Positions 1-8,322 are shown, counted from the stretch's first letter. The stretch is 23,423 bases of DNA from Bacteroidales bacterium (GCA_017645985.1 JAGCNK010000200.1:1-23423), one strand, 5' to 3'. A program made the numbers and translations. Notes: generated by a model not told the origin, from the letters alone.

Positions 1-594
1 CCAAAGAATGGTTGTTCCCGGGTTGAATTTTCGCGAGTGAAAGAGCATTTTGTCGGGACTCTGCTTGCAAAACGAGTGGCAGTTGATACACGCCTTGTCT
101 ATTGCTGAATTTTCGATAATTGGCTCGCAATCAAATGTTTCGGTGCTGCGCTGATATAGTCCCATTTTAAACCAGAATACGTATCCGGTCTCGATGTTGC
201 GGTATGCGATGTAAGAGTCGATGCTGTCGGGCGAAACTGCTTGAAAAAACGGCTTGTGTTGGTAGCATACTCCCAATGAATCAGTGATATAGACGGTAAA
301 TTTGAGCGTGTCGCCAATGTTGTTTTTCAATAGGTTTTTCCATTCCGACAGATTCCAAAGGAGTTTTCCATTGCTGCAGCGTTGCTTTATAACGCCTTGT
401 TTTGTAGATACCTCCACCATTTCAAGAGTGCCGTTTGAGGCTTTGAAATTGAGCGGAGCAATGTTTACGGGGATAACTATGTCGGTGTAGTCGGGATATA
501 TGGCGGGTTTGGCATCCTTGGTTGTAAAGTTGGTGATTTCTGATGCGCATCCGCTGATAGTCAGCAATATAATAAATATGATAATGTTTCTCAT
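1..594 (-). CDS. TolB/PD40-like lipoprotein with haem-type CxxCH motif, copy B (3' end outside window)
   Basis: The reading frame is open for 198 codons from ATG at 594 to the left edge, so the C-terminal part is missing. The N-terminus is a lipoprotein signal (hydrophobic stretch, then ISGC with the lipid cysteine at residue 16), which predicts membrane anchoring on the outer side of the inner membrane or in the outer membrane. A CxxCH motif lies at residues 169-173 within CINCHSFCK, matching CVNCHSFCK in the paralogue encoded at 2448-3938. Shared N-terminal phrases such as YPDY and VNIAPLNF/CNIAPLNF confirm the paralogy. The start overlaps the stop of the upstream gene as ATGA, implying translational coupling. 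The propeller repeats expected from the paralogue would lie outside the window. Covalent haem binding is inferred from the motif; the role is unknown. Confidence 0.85.
   Translation of the reverse strand, partial: MRNIIIFIILLTISGCASEITNFTTKDAKPAIYPDYTDIVIPVNIAPLNFKASNGTLEMVEVSTKQGVIKQRCSNGKLLWNLSEWKNLLKNNIGDTLKFTVYITDSLGVCYQHKPFFQAVSPDSIDSYIAYRNIETGYVFWFKMGLYQRSTETFDCEPIIENSAIDKACINCHSFCKQSPDKMLFHSRKFNPGTTILW
591..594 (-). other. ATGA stop/start overlap
   Basis: The TGA stop of the 614-residue membrane protein (593-591) overlaps the ATG (594-592) of the partial lipoprotein gene. This arrangement usually means coupled translation and supports the two products being made together. Confidence 0.9.
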
Positions 595-2435
595 TGTTGG
601 GATTTTTTAAGACTGAAATTTTTGCTCATTGGATTTTCGAATGCGTAATAAGTCCAATATGTGTTTGCAAAGTTTTGTTTAGCAATGCTGTAAGCGTTTT
701 CGCCACCATTGTTGGCAATGTTGGCAAATTGGGCGTAGCGCTGTTTGATTCCGTTGTCGATAACCGCCTCGCGAATTTTAGGATTGGGGTTGGCAGTGTT
801 TGACAGATATACCATTAACGCTTCTTGATAGTGTTTGGGAAGATTCTTGATGTTGTATCTCGATGCCAGAAGAGCGTTGACAAAATTCTCTAAATCGTTT
901 TCTAACAAGCAGTAGCACAATATGTAATCCGTGGCAGGAATATTATTGCCGTTTGACAACATCATTTGTTCAAAATTTCGGAACGGCGGCGACATAATGT
1001 AGTCCCATTTTACCGCAAGTTCCTGTTTTTGACGCACATACTCAATAGGAATGTTTTTGCTGTTTCCTTCCTTGATAAATTGCATACGGTCTTTGATAAA
1101 GTTTTTTGCCATCATATTGCGGCTAAGTTCTTTGAGAAATATTTCCGCCTCGGTATAGTGTTTTGAGATTATAAGGCAGTCGATTATTCGGCGTAGAATG
1201 TAGGGGCTATCTTTGTAATAATTGATGCTTTCGTAGGCATACCGCAGCGAGTTAGAAAGCTGTCCCAAATTGAAATAGAGCGTGCTTGTGGGGTAGCAGA
1301 TGATACCTGCGAGAGGTTCGTCTAACAACAATCCTTCCGAACCTAAAAGTTGCGGGTAATCGAACAGGTGGTTTGACATCTGACCTGTAAGTGCCAATGC
1401 CATATCGAAATAGAAATTGATGTTGCGGTCGTAGACGCCGATTTTGCCGCTGTTGTTGATTACATAGTCCCAGTGTCCCGCTTCGGCTTCGAAACTTATC
1501 TTGGCTGAGAATCTTTCACGTTTTTGATCGTCGATGTTGTATACAATTATCAGTGTGACAAGCATCAACGCGCAAACTCCTGCATAATAGAATGGTGCGG
1601 TGTTGATTGATTTCTTGTCTTTTTTGCCTATTTTTTTGATTTTTACAAAGTCGGCTTTGTTTATGAAATATTGAATTACAACAGCCAGAGGCACAAGTAT
1701 ATAGAATGACGCAATAATTGGCTGGAACAGCTCTAAGACTATCCGCTCTGTTACGGGATAATAGAATATGAATTTTGGCGTAAGTGGCAAAAAGAATCTG
1801 TAAAGTATTGCGGGATAGAATATTGCCACAACTAAAACAACGGCGGAGTTTAATAGTTTCTGAGAACTATTCGTTAGAAATAGGATGATGATTTCGCTTA
1901 CGCAAAAGCAATACAGATAGAGCGGACCGCAAAAATGGTATACCATCAGTGCCGCTGCAAATAATAAAATGCTGAACATTTTGTTGTCTTTGCCAACGTG
2001 GTGAAGTATGTTCATAATTGTCAGCATTACAATAAGTTGTGTGATAATCTGAAATGCAAAATAAACGCTGTTGGCGCACATTACCGATATAAACAGAGGC
2101 AAGAGCCACAGGAGCGATTTGGCGGTGATATTGTTTTGTAACACTCTTTTGATGAGCATATTGAGCAATGCTGCCGCGATAAGTATCTCAAACGTAAGCA
2201 TAAATCCGCCCCAGAACTTGATGTAGAAATATTGCTCTACAAACAGCGACAGATATGCTCCCACACCGCCTGGTATGGGCAGAAAATCTTTGAAAAATGC
2301 CCAGTCGGTAAGAAACGCCGGATGCTGCATAATGTAGTAGCATTCCGTTCCGATTCCGAACATAAAAAACAGCATAGCAGCCACATACGCTGCCGCAACT
2401 ATTATTTGGTAGGTATATTTTTTTAGAATGTTCAT
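591..2435 (-). CDS. Polytopic membrane protein with TPR-like C-terminal domain (DUF6057-like), copy B
   Basis: This 614-residue protein has about ten hydrophobic segments in its first 320 residues, then a long soluble helical region resembling tetratricopeptide repeats. It is a diverged paralogue of the protein encoded at 3961-5727. Shared landmarks are DWxFF (residues 44-48), a PGG at 55-57, a QYF/QFF motif at 68-70, an LG(S/T)EG motif in the soluble part, and NTYWxYYxF near the C-terminus (591-599). I believe it belongs to DUF6057, a Bacteroidota family of unknown function; the family name is recalled, not searched. The start lies 12 bp after the stop of the upstream lipoprotein gene, and its stop overlaps the next lipoprotein start, so all are probably one operon. 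The function is unknown; an envelope complex with the neighbouring lipoprotein is plausible. Confidence 0.9.
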   Translation of the reverse strand: MNILKKYTYQIIVAAAYVAAMLFFMFGIGTECYYIMQHPAFLTDWAFFKDFLPIPGGVGAYLSLFVEQYFYIKFWGGFMLTFEILIAAALLNMLIKRVLQNNITAKSLLWLLPLFISVMCANSVYFAFQIITQLIVMLTIMNILHHVGKDNKMFSILLFAAALMVYHFCGPLYLYCFCVSEIIILFLTNSSQKLLNSAVVLVVAIFYPAILYRFFLPLTPKFIFYYPVTERIVLELFQPIIASFYILVPLAVVIQYFINKADFVKIKKIGKKDKKSINTAPFYYAGVCALMLVTLIIVYNIDDQKRERFSAKISFEAEAGHWDYVINNSGKIGVYDRNINFYFDMALALTGQMSNHLFDYPQLLGSEGLLLDEPLAGIICYPTSTLYFNLGQLSNSLRYAYESINYYKDSPYILRRIIDCLIISKHYTEAEIFLKELSRNMMAKNFIKDRMQFIKEGNSKNIPIEYVRQKQELAVKWDYIMSPPFRNFEQMMLSNGNNIPATDYILCYCLLENDLENFVNALLASRYNIKNLPKHYQEALMVYLSNTANPNPKIREAVIDNGIKQRYAQFANIANNGGENAYSIAKQNFANTYWTYYAFENPMSKNFSLKKSQQ

Positions 2436-2447
2436 TTTTGTAACCGT

Positions 2448-3938
2448 TTAATATCCAAACTGAAGTCGTTCGCCTGATTTGATTTTTCCTTCCAAAATGC
2501 CTTTGTCTAATTTAAACTCGCTTGTGGCAAACTCGGGAACGTTGAAACTGTACATTAATTTGCGGTTGTCTTCAGGGCTTTCTTGTGGCAACAGAAATGC
2601 TTTTTCTGCTGTGCCGTCGTTATTGATGTATGCTATGTAAGCACGAGTGAAGAATCCGTCGTCGCGTCGCGATTCAAACACTATCCATCGTGAGTTTTGC
2701 GACCACGAATGGTAACTCTCAACGTCTTGACTATTAGCCTTTTGCAATGGAAATGTTGTGTCTTTTTCTAAATCCAACATCCAAAGGTCGGCTTCGGTGT
2801 GCCAGATGGCAAACTGTCCGTAACTAAACTTGGTGTACAACAGATACTTGCCATCGTACGATGGACGAGGAAACGCTGCTGTCATCGAATCTTTTACAAC
2901 GTTTACCAATGTGTCAACAACACCGCTAAATTTGGCAGTGGCGGCATCAAATCCTATTTTGCAAATATTGTAGCGGGCATTTTTGGTCTCAATGTCCATA
3001 TTCAAAGCCTTGGATGTGGTGTAGTAGAGAGTTTTGCCGTCGGGCGAAAACGCTGGTTCAGTGGTGAATGTACTTTCATCATCGAGTTCGGGCGAGGTAA
3101 TCAGACGGTTGTTTTTTCTGTCGTAAACTACCACACGCGATTTCATATCAAACACTTCTACACGATTAGGGTCGCCGCAGTGAAAAGTTTGCACAGTGTT
3201 GTTTTGTGAATATGCAATGTAATCACCAGAAGGATGCCAATATGGATACACACAGTTGAGTTTGAATTTTTCGGTAACAGCCTTGCATACTGTGAGTTCG
3301 TCACCATTTTTAATTATAGTAGACCCAAGATCACCCCTTACGTGAAACTGCGCCAAATCAGTATTTCCTTTGCAAAACGAGTGACAGTTTACACAGTTGG
3401 CATTCAGTAATCGGTTGTCTACCACTGTGGTTTGTTCAAAGGTGGTGAGATTGCGACAGTAAATGCCCATCTTGCTGTAAATTCTGTAGCCCGGGGTAAT
3501 GAGGCGGTAACAGAGGTACGGGTCGATTTCTTCGTTTGCCACAAAGATGGTAAATGGCTTGTAAGTGTATTCAATGTTGTTTTTGGTTTCGGTTACTTGA
3601 ATGTGTAGTTCGCCACCTTTATTGTTTTCAAGTATTTCTTTCCAGGTGTTCGGGTCGAATGACACATAATTTTTCCCTTCGAACACATATTCCTGATTGT
3701 TTTTGGTAATTACCTTAGCCACAATCCATTGCAGCGAATCCATCGCCGTGGTAGAAAAGTTTAGTGGAGCAATGTTGCAGGGTATTGTTACGCTGTCGTA
3801 ATCGGGATAGAGCGTAGGTTTGCTGTCGGTGTTAATATGTTGTTGTACTGTGGGTTTACAAGCAGTGCACAAAAATATCATTATACCTAAGATAATGATG
3901 TGAAAATGTTTTTTTAGTATGTAATTGGTGTGGTTCAT
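2448..3938 (-). CDS. TolB/PD40-like lipoprotein with haem-type CxxCH motif, copy A
   Basis: I placed the start at 3938, giving 496 residues, because it opens a lipoprotein signal (hydrophobic stretch ending LCTAC, lipid cysteine near residue 27). The frame is open further upstream, but that extension overlaps the preceding coding region and lacks a signal. Residues about 30-170 form an uncharacterised domain. A CxxCH motif follows at 182-186 (CVNCHSFCK), with a third cysteine three residues after the histidine. The rest carries PD40/WD40-like propeller repeats with phrases such as HPSGDYIAYS and FSPDGKTLYYT. CxxCH is the covalent haem attachment signature of c-type cytochromes; a distal ligand cannot be assigned. 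It starts 22 bp after one membrane-protein gene and ends 12 bp before its paralogue. Such proteins are often annotated only as TolB-like or PD40. The role is unknown. Confidence 0.88.
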   Translation of the reverse strand: MNHTNYILKKHFHIIILGIMIFLCTACKPTVQQHINTDSKPTLYPDYDSVTIPCNIAPLNFSTTAMDSLQWIVAKVITKNNQEYVFEGKNYVSFDPNTWKEILENNKGGELHIQVTETKNNIEYTYKPFTIFVANEEIDPYLCYRLITPGYRIYSKMGIYCRNLTTFEQTTVVDNRLLNANCVNCHSFCKGNTDLAQFHVRGDLGSTIIKNGDELTVCKAVTEKFKLNCVYPYWHPSGDYIAYSQNNTVQTFHCGDPNRVEVFDMKSRVVVYDRKNNRLITSPELDDESTFTTEPAFSPDGKTLYYTTSKALNMDIETKNARYNICKIGFDAATAKFSGVVDTLVNVVKDSMTAAFPRPSYDGKYLLYTKFSYGQFAIWHTEADLWMLDLEKDTTFPLQKANSQDVESYHSWSQNSRWIVFESRRDDGFFTRAYIAYINNDGTAEKAFLLPQESPEDNRKLMYSFNVPEFATSEFKLDKGILEGKIKSGERLQFGY

Positions 3939-3960
3939 ATTGACTAATTGGATAAGGTTA

Positions 3961-5727
3961 TTACTGAACAAAAGCGTATATATTGGTCTGATTGGCACTT
4001 TGCGGTAGTAAGTTTTCGCAGAATGAATAATAAAACCAATATGTGTTGCCGTATAGTTCTTCTGCTTTTTGAACATCTTTATTGCCGCCTGTTACCATAA
4101 AATTGCAAAAATTTTGAAATTTGTTGGTGAGTGGCGTATTTTCGTTCATTACTTTTTTGAACTCTTCTTGATTGTTGAGACTCAGATATAAAAGTATTGC
4201 TTCATAAACATGTATTCCAAGGTCGCCTTCGGGACGGTATTGTGCAACAAAATTGTACAGCTTTTCGATATTTTTTTCTAACAAAAGGGTGCCCACATAA
4301 TAGTTGAATAATTTATTATTGTGCGGATTGTTGCCTAATAAGATAAGAATAAAATCTGATTTGTATTTTGGAGTAAAAAATGCGTCTTGCTGTTCAAATT
4401 TCAAAGGTTCTATCTTCCAATCAGATAGAGGCTCTACTTTGTCGGGATTGTTGATGTATTCTAATGCTCGGTTTGCCCAAGCACTATAATAAAGTGTGTT
4501 TTTTAATTTATTTAAATATCTATAAGCCAACTGTTTGTCTTTGCGTATGATGGCTATTTCGGCAAGTCGCTTATATTGTCGGGCACTTTTTTGGTGGTTT
4601 TGGTTGCTTTCTGTTGCGTCTATCGCTAAACGTTCTGCAATGTTCATTAGTCCTAGACGGAAATATATTTCGCTGTTTACTATGCTTTTGTCTTGAGAAT
4701 CAATATCTTGCGATATAATCCCTTCTGTGCCTAATTGCATAAAGTTAAACATTTTGTTGTTTAGCAATCCAAGTTCGTTGAGGGCAATATTCAAGTAACA
4801 TAGCGAAACTTTGGTAACAGATTTTCGGTTTTGCATAGTGTTGATTATGCCGCCCCAGTTTTTGTATCTCGACATCTTGTCTACTGTAAAGTCAAGCATT
4901 GACCCCGCATCGTAGTTTATTATCAATGTGGTGGTTAACACTATTGCTGTGATGCTATAGAGCGATAAAATAATTATCCTGTTTTGAAATGTTTTTAGAA
5001 ATGCGGAAATGACCAAGCAAGCTATTATTATCCAAATGCTAACATTCCAAACTTTGCAACTATGAGTGGTATAGCGGTTGTAATCTACGCCAACGAATGT
5101 GTCTATAAGACTGTCGTCTTGCATTATATTCTTTACCACTAGAAATGTTAACAAGAGGGTGGCTATATTTATTACGGAAAATAGTCCTGCTTTTTTTAAC
5201 GAATAGCCCGATGCCACACCTATTATATATATGATGCAGCCAAATCCGCCTGTGATCCAGTAAACTATCGGTGTGAGAACCGACAGCACAATCATATTTT
5301 TCGACAAATCAGCCACTTTCACTGCCGATACTGCCAGTAATATTGATATGCATCCGCCAAACAGAACGTTGAATTCTGTTACTACCGCAATCATTCCCGC
5401 AGCGCATATCACGCTGAGCACGTCGGCAAATTGGGCGTTGGTGTTTTTGATTAGTATGCTTTTGATAATCAATTGTAGACCAATAACTAACGCCGTGATG
5501 ATAATAGCCAGCCAGTGGGGATACATAAAGAATTGCACCAAAAAGCAACCGATATAGTCGCTCATTCCGCCCGGGCGAAGGCAGGTGTCGGTGAAGAATC
5601 CCCAGTCTGACATAAATATCTGTAAGCCTTCTTGATAGGCGTACATTGGGGAGTAAAATCCTAAAACGGCGATCAATACCACCACCGCTGTTATTATTGA
5701 TGATATATATTTTTTTATAAACGACAT
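3961..5727 (-). CDS. Polytopic membrane protein with TPR-like C-terminal domain (DUF6057-like), copy A
   Basis: This protein has 588 residues from the ATG at 5727. The frame is open to 5922, but that 65-residue extension is arginine-rich, antisense-like sequence overlapping the preceding gene, so I reject it. About ten membrane segments occupy the first 330 residues and a helical TPR-like soluble domain follows. Motifs shared with the paralogue at 591-2435 are DWxFF (41-45), PGG (52-54), QFF (65-67), LGTEG and NTYWFYYSF (561-569). It starts 77 bp after the OmpA-family gene and ends 22 bp before the CxxCH lipoprotein gene, so it is the first gene of the first module copy. I recall the family as DUF6057. 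The biochemical role is unknown; the soluble tail could act as a protein-interaction scaffold. Confidence 0.88.
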   Translation of the reverse strand: MSFIKKYISSIITAVVVLIAVLGFYSPMYAYQEGLQIFMSDWGFFTDTCLRPGGMSDYIGCFLVQFFMYPHWLAIIITALVIGLQLIIKSILIKNTNAQFADVLSVICAAGMIAVVTEFNVLFGGCISILLAVSAVKVADLSKNMIVLSVLTPIVYWITGGFGCIIYIIGVASGYSLKKAGLFSVINIATLLLTFLVVKNIMQDDSLIDTFVGVDYNRYTTHSCKVWNVSIWIIIACLVISAFLKTFQNRIIILSLYSITAIVLTTTLIINYDAGSMLDFTVDKMSRYKNWGGIINTMQNRKSVTKVSLCYLNIALNELGLLNNKMFNFMQLGTEGIISQDIDSQDKSIVNSEIYFRLGLMNIAERLAIDATESNQNHQKSARQYKRLAEIAIIRKDKQLAYRYLNKLKNTLYYSAWANRALEYINNPDKVEPLSDWKIEPLKFEQQDAFFTPKYKSDFILILLGNNPHNNKLFNYYVGTLLLEKNIEKLYNFVAQYRPEGDLGIHVYEAILLYLSLNNQEEFKKVMNENTPLTNKFQNFCNFMVTGGNKDVQKAEELYGNTYWFYYSFCENLLPQSANQTNIYAFVQ

Positions 5728-5804
5728 TGCGGTAATTTTTTGCAAATGTTGTAAAAATATTCGTAAAACTACAATTTTACAATCAATTTTTTTGTTTTGC
5801 TCTT

Positions 5805-6641
5805 TTACTTCAAAATTCTGAACTCTACCCTGCGGTTGGCGGCGCGGCCTTTTTCGGTATTGTTGTCTGCCACAGGTTTGGAAGCTCCGTATCCGGCGGC
5901 GGTGATGTTGTCGGCGTTGCATCCGTGCTGTACCAGATAGTTGCGTACCGACTGCGCACGCTGTTGCGAGAGTGTCTTGTTGTGCTGCTCTGAACCTTGG
6001 CTGTCGGTGTGTCCAGAAATTTCGAGACGTGCCGAAGGATTTGATTTTAAGAACGTTGCCAGACGGTTCAACTCAGGATACGATTCAGGTCTGAGGTCGG
6101 CTTTGTCTACATTGAAGAAAATGTTGCTAAGCACGATAGACACCTTGCCAGTGAGAATATCGTCGATGGAATGCATCACTATATTGTGCTCTATGTTCTT
6201 GCCAGTGAGCAGTTTTTCGGTGTTGAGGTTTCCGCTTACGGGGTAATATCCGGCGTATTCCACATAGTAGCCGTAGTTTTTGCCACCTGGCAGGGTGATG
6301 AAATACCGGCCTGTAGACGGGTCGCAGAGCAGGTTTCCAAGTATTGCGCCTGTTTCGAGGTCTTCCCACTTGATTGATGCCGGCAGTATTTTGCCTTGAG
6401 TGTCAGTAACTTTGCCATAAACCGAAGCCACAGCGTGGGGACGTTTGTCGGGCGGAAGCTGCGAAATGCAGATGTCGCTGCCGTCGTTGCTGAATTTGGT
6501 GAAAAACACCGAAACTCCGTCGGGCATAAGCGAATAGTTGTAGTCGTTGTCGGAAGTGTTGATCTCCTTGCCGATGTTTACCGGCTCGCTCCACTGTGTC
6601 CACGAAGTGTCGCTCAGACGGTGCGACATAAACACGTCCAA
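5805..6641 (-). CDS. C-terminal fragment: last propeller blade, regulatory-like domain and OmpA peptidoglycan-binding domain
   Basis: This is the in-frame continuation after the TGA. Possible restart codons are TTG at 6641 (278 residues) or ATG at 6629, neither followed by a signal peptide, so a restarted product would probably not be exported. Residues about 1-65 finish the propeller, 73-150 resemble a carboxypeptidase regulatory-like domain (VYGKVTD), and 168-278 form an OmpA C-terminal domain. The OmpA part has NIFFNVDKADL, GHTDSQGS, an LSQQRAQSVRNYL helix, GYGASKP and NRRVEF, all expected for a peptidoglycan binder. The domain looks intact, which argues for recent interruption or a sequencing error. 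Confidence 0.75.
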   Translation of the reverse strand: MDVFMSHRLSDTSWTQWSEPVNIGKEINTSDNDYNYSLMPDGVSVFFTKFSNDGSDICISQLPPDKRPHAVASVYGKVTDTQGKILPASIKWEDLETGAILGNLLCDPSTGRYFITLPGGKNYGYYVEYAGYYPVSGNLNTEKLLTGKNIEHNIVMHSIDDILTGKVSIVLSNIFFNVDKADLRPESYPELNRLATFLKSNPSARLEISGHTDSQGSEQHNKTLSQQRAQSVRNYLVQHGCNADNITAAGYGASKPVADNNTEKGRAANRRVEFRILK

Positions 6642-6659
6642 ACGTCCGAGTCCGTAGTG

Positions 6660-8225
6660 TCAGTCGCTGCTGAAATAGAGGGTCTTCATATCGGGGGCAA
6701 GCATCGGACTGCGCTCCGCAAAGGGGGTGTTGATGGTGGTGCCGAGGTTCACGGGTGTTCCCCATTCGCCTTTGTCGTCTTTTACGCAGACGTAAATGTC
6801 GGTGTTGCCAGACTGCGATCCGTGGAATGACTCTTCATGCGGATGCCTTCTGCCAATATTGTCGGCACGGTCGGAGATGAAGAAAATGGCGTTGCCGTCG
6901 GGCGAGAACGATGCGTCGGCATCCCACGAACCTTGCGAGTTGAGGGCTGTCATCTTTTGCAGAGGACTCCATCCACGGTATTGCTTTTTGGAGAAATAGA
7001 TGTCGGAATCCTTGTAAATCAGCAGCATATTGCCGTCGGGACTTACTGCCAGAGGTGCTTCGTTGCCAAAGGGCGTGTTAAATTCGTTCATCTCGCGGGG
7101 TTTGCCCCATTTGCCGTCGGGCTGTTTTTCGCTTACAAACATATCTTCACCGCCGATGTTGTCTTTTCGTCCGTGTCCGCAGAAATAGAGGGTGCGTCCG
7201 TCGGCTGTGAGCACTGGCGCATATTCGTCGCCTTCGCTGTTGATAGCGTCAGAAAACGATTTGGAGGCTGTTTTGGTAGTCTTGTCGTTGAGTATGGCTA
7301 TGGTCTTGTCGATGCCGGCTCTCTGTTGGGGAAACTTGTCGCGGTACTCTTTTAATATCTCCGCAGCCTCGTTCCAGCGTCCGAAATCCAAATATTGCGA
7401 CATCATACGCAGCACAGCCACGTAGGCGAGTGGGAGAGGAGCGGCAAGGTCTACATATTTTTTGTAATACTCTTCAAAATCAGGATTGTAGCGCATGTGC
7501 ATCAGCAGTTTTTCTGCCATTTCGGCGGTCTTGTAGTCCTCGCGGTTTTGGTCGGTGTAAAACGGATAGTCGGGATACTGCTTGGCAAAACGGCGCATTT
7601 GCACAATCTCGCCCTCGGAGTAGAACTCGTTGCAGAGGTTGCGCCATATCTGTTCGTATTTTTGCAATGCCGTGGGCGCAAATTCCGATTCGGGATAGTC
7701 ATCGGCAAATTTCTTGTAACCACGAAATACTCCCGCGCTGTCAACCTGACGCCAGAGCAGTCGTCCGAGCATTTTTTTCGCCTCGGCTACTTGTTGGTCG
7801 GCGCCTTCAAAGTTGGTGATGAACCATTCGTAGTCTTGCTGCACGTTGGTTTCAGCCACTTTTTTGAGTTGTTCGGCGGCTATCTGGCACATCTTTTCGT
7901 TGATAGCCTTGTCGTCGAAACCGTACACGGTGCTGCACACTTTTTTCACATTGGCAGATGCACGGGGATAGCGGTCGTTGGCGTTGCGCACCATTCTGAA
8001 CGCTTTGAGCGCATTGTAGCCGCTGTATTCGGGCGTGTTGTACACCAGACCTATGCCGTACATGGCGGCGAGGGTCTCGTTGCCCTTGTCCAACGCTTTG
8101 GAAAACACCTTGGCGGCGTCGGCGTATTTCTGTTTTTCAATGTTGTCGAATCCGGCTTTGAGGCTCTGTGCCGACACTGCCGACGACAATGATGACACTA
8201 TAATAATAAGGAGTAGTTTTTTCAT
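6660..8225 (-). CDS. N-terminal fragment: signal peptide, TPR region and PD40 propeller blades
   Basis: This 521-residue open part runs from ATG 8225 to the premature TGA at 6660. It begins with a cleavable signal peptide (MKKLLLIIIV..., probable cleavage after VSAQ). Residues about 20-300 are helical and TPR-like, and from about 335 on there are PD40 blades with TADGRTLYF, SPDGNMLLIY and FSPDGNAIFFISD motifs. It stops inside the last blades at YFSSD, so the propeller is incomplete and the peptidoglycan-binding OmpA domain is lost. If expressed it would be periplasmic or surface-associated but not anchored to peptidoglycan. It diverges from ssb across a 97 bp intergenic region. Confidence 0.8.
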   Translation of the reverse strand: MKKLLLIIIVSSLSSAVSAQSLKAGFDNIEKQKYADAAKVFSKALDKGNETLAAMYGIGLVYNTPEYSGYNALKAFRMVRNANDRYPRASANVKKVCSTVYGFDDKAINEKMCQIAAEQLKKVAETNVQQDYEWFITNFEGADQQVAEAKKMLGRLLWRQVDSAGVFRGYKKFADDYPESEFAPTALQKYEQIWRNLCNEFYSEGEIVQMRRFAKQYPDYPFYTDQNREDYKTAEMAEKLLMHMRYNPDFEEYYKKYVDLAAPLPLAYVAVLRMMSQYLDFGRWNEAAEILKEYRDKFPQQRAGIDKTIAILNDKTTKTASKSFSDAINSEGDEYAPVLTADGRTLYFCGHGRKDNIGGEDMFVSEKQPDGKWGKPREMNEFNTPFGNEAPLAVSPDGNMLLIYKDSDIYFSKKQYRGWSPLQKMTALNSQGSWDADASFSPDGNAIFFISDRADNIGRRHPHEESFHGSQSGNTDIYVCVKDDKGEWGTPVNLGTTINTPFAERSPMLAPDMKTLYFSSD

Positions 8226-8288
8226 TTTTTTAATTATTATTGCAGCGGCAATTTATAAATAAGATTTTTTTTTGCCAAACTATTTGTG

Positions 8289-8296
8289 TAAATTTG
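8289..8296 (+). promoter_or_regulatory. Possible -7 element upstream of ssb
   Basis: TAAATTTG matches the Bacteroidota -7 consensus TAnnTTTG and lies 27 bases before the ssb start. A TTTG at 8271-8274 is only 14 bases upstream, shorter than the usual 19-21, so the -33 assignment is doubtful. Confidence 0.35.
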
Positions 8297-8322
8297 CTTT
8301 TGAAAAAAATGCAATAATATTT

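Larger units (their letters stand above)
5805..8225 (-). pseudogene. TPR-PD40-OmpA envelope protein (PorE-like architecture) interrupted by an in-frame TGA
   Basis: The full frame from ATG 8225 to 5805 would encode 806 residues but holds one internal stop, TGA at 6662-6660. Both sides are in the same frame and form one continuous protein: the context is YFSSD-stop-HYGLGRLDVF, where related propellers typically have SDGHxGLGGLD. The stop therefore most simply arose from a GGA glycine codon by one G-to-T change. Domain order is signal peptide (about 1-19), TPR region, PD40 propeller, carboxypeptidase-regulatory-like domain and C-terminal OmpA domain. This is the order described for PorE of the type IX secretion system, but generic OmpA/PD40 proteins share it. 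Either the gene is broken, the base is an assembly error, or the two halves are made separately. TGA is a normal stop for other genes here, so recoding is unlikely. Confidence 0.8.

Noticed and set aside
5763..5780. Inverted repeat GTAAAA-N6-TTTTAC upstream of the first DUF6057-like gene
   Set aside because: An AT-only type of stem of six pairs is expected by chance in this AT-rich gap.
5728..5922. 65-residue upstream extension of the first DUF6057-like protein
   Set aside because: The arginine-rich sequence overlaps the OmpA domain coding region; the paralogue aligns from the ATG at 5727.
6660..6662. TGA read as glycine (alternative genetic code) in the OmpA-family gene
   Set aside because: TGA is a normal terminator elsewhere in the window (591-593 and the csp stop), and the gene content is Bacteroidota, which use the standard bacterial code. 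A point mutation or error is simpler.
7395..8192. 265-codon plus-strand open frame opposite the TPR region
   Set aside because: It is antisense to a protein with clear domains, has no signal or family features, and its composition mirrors the opposite strand.
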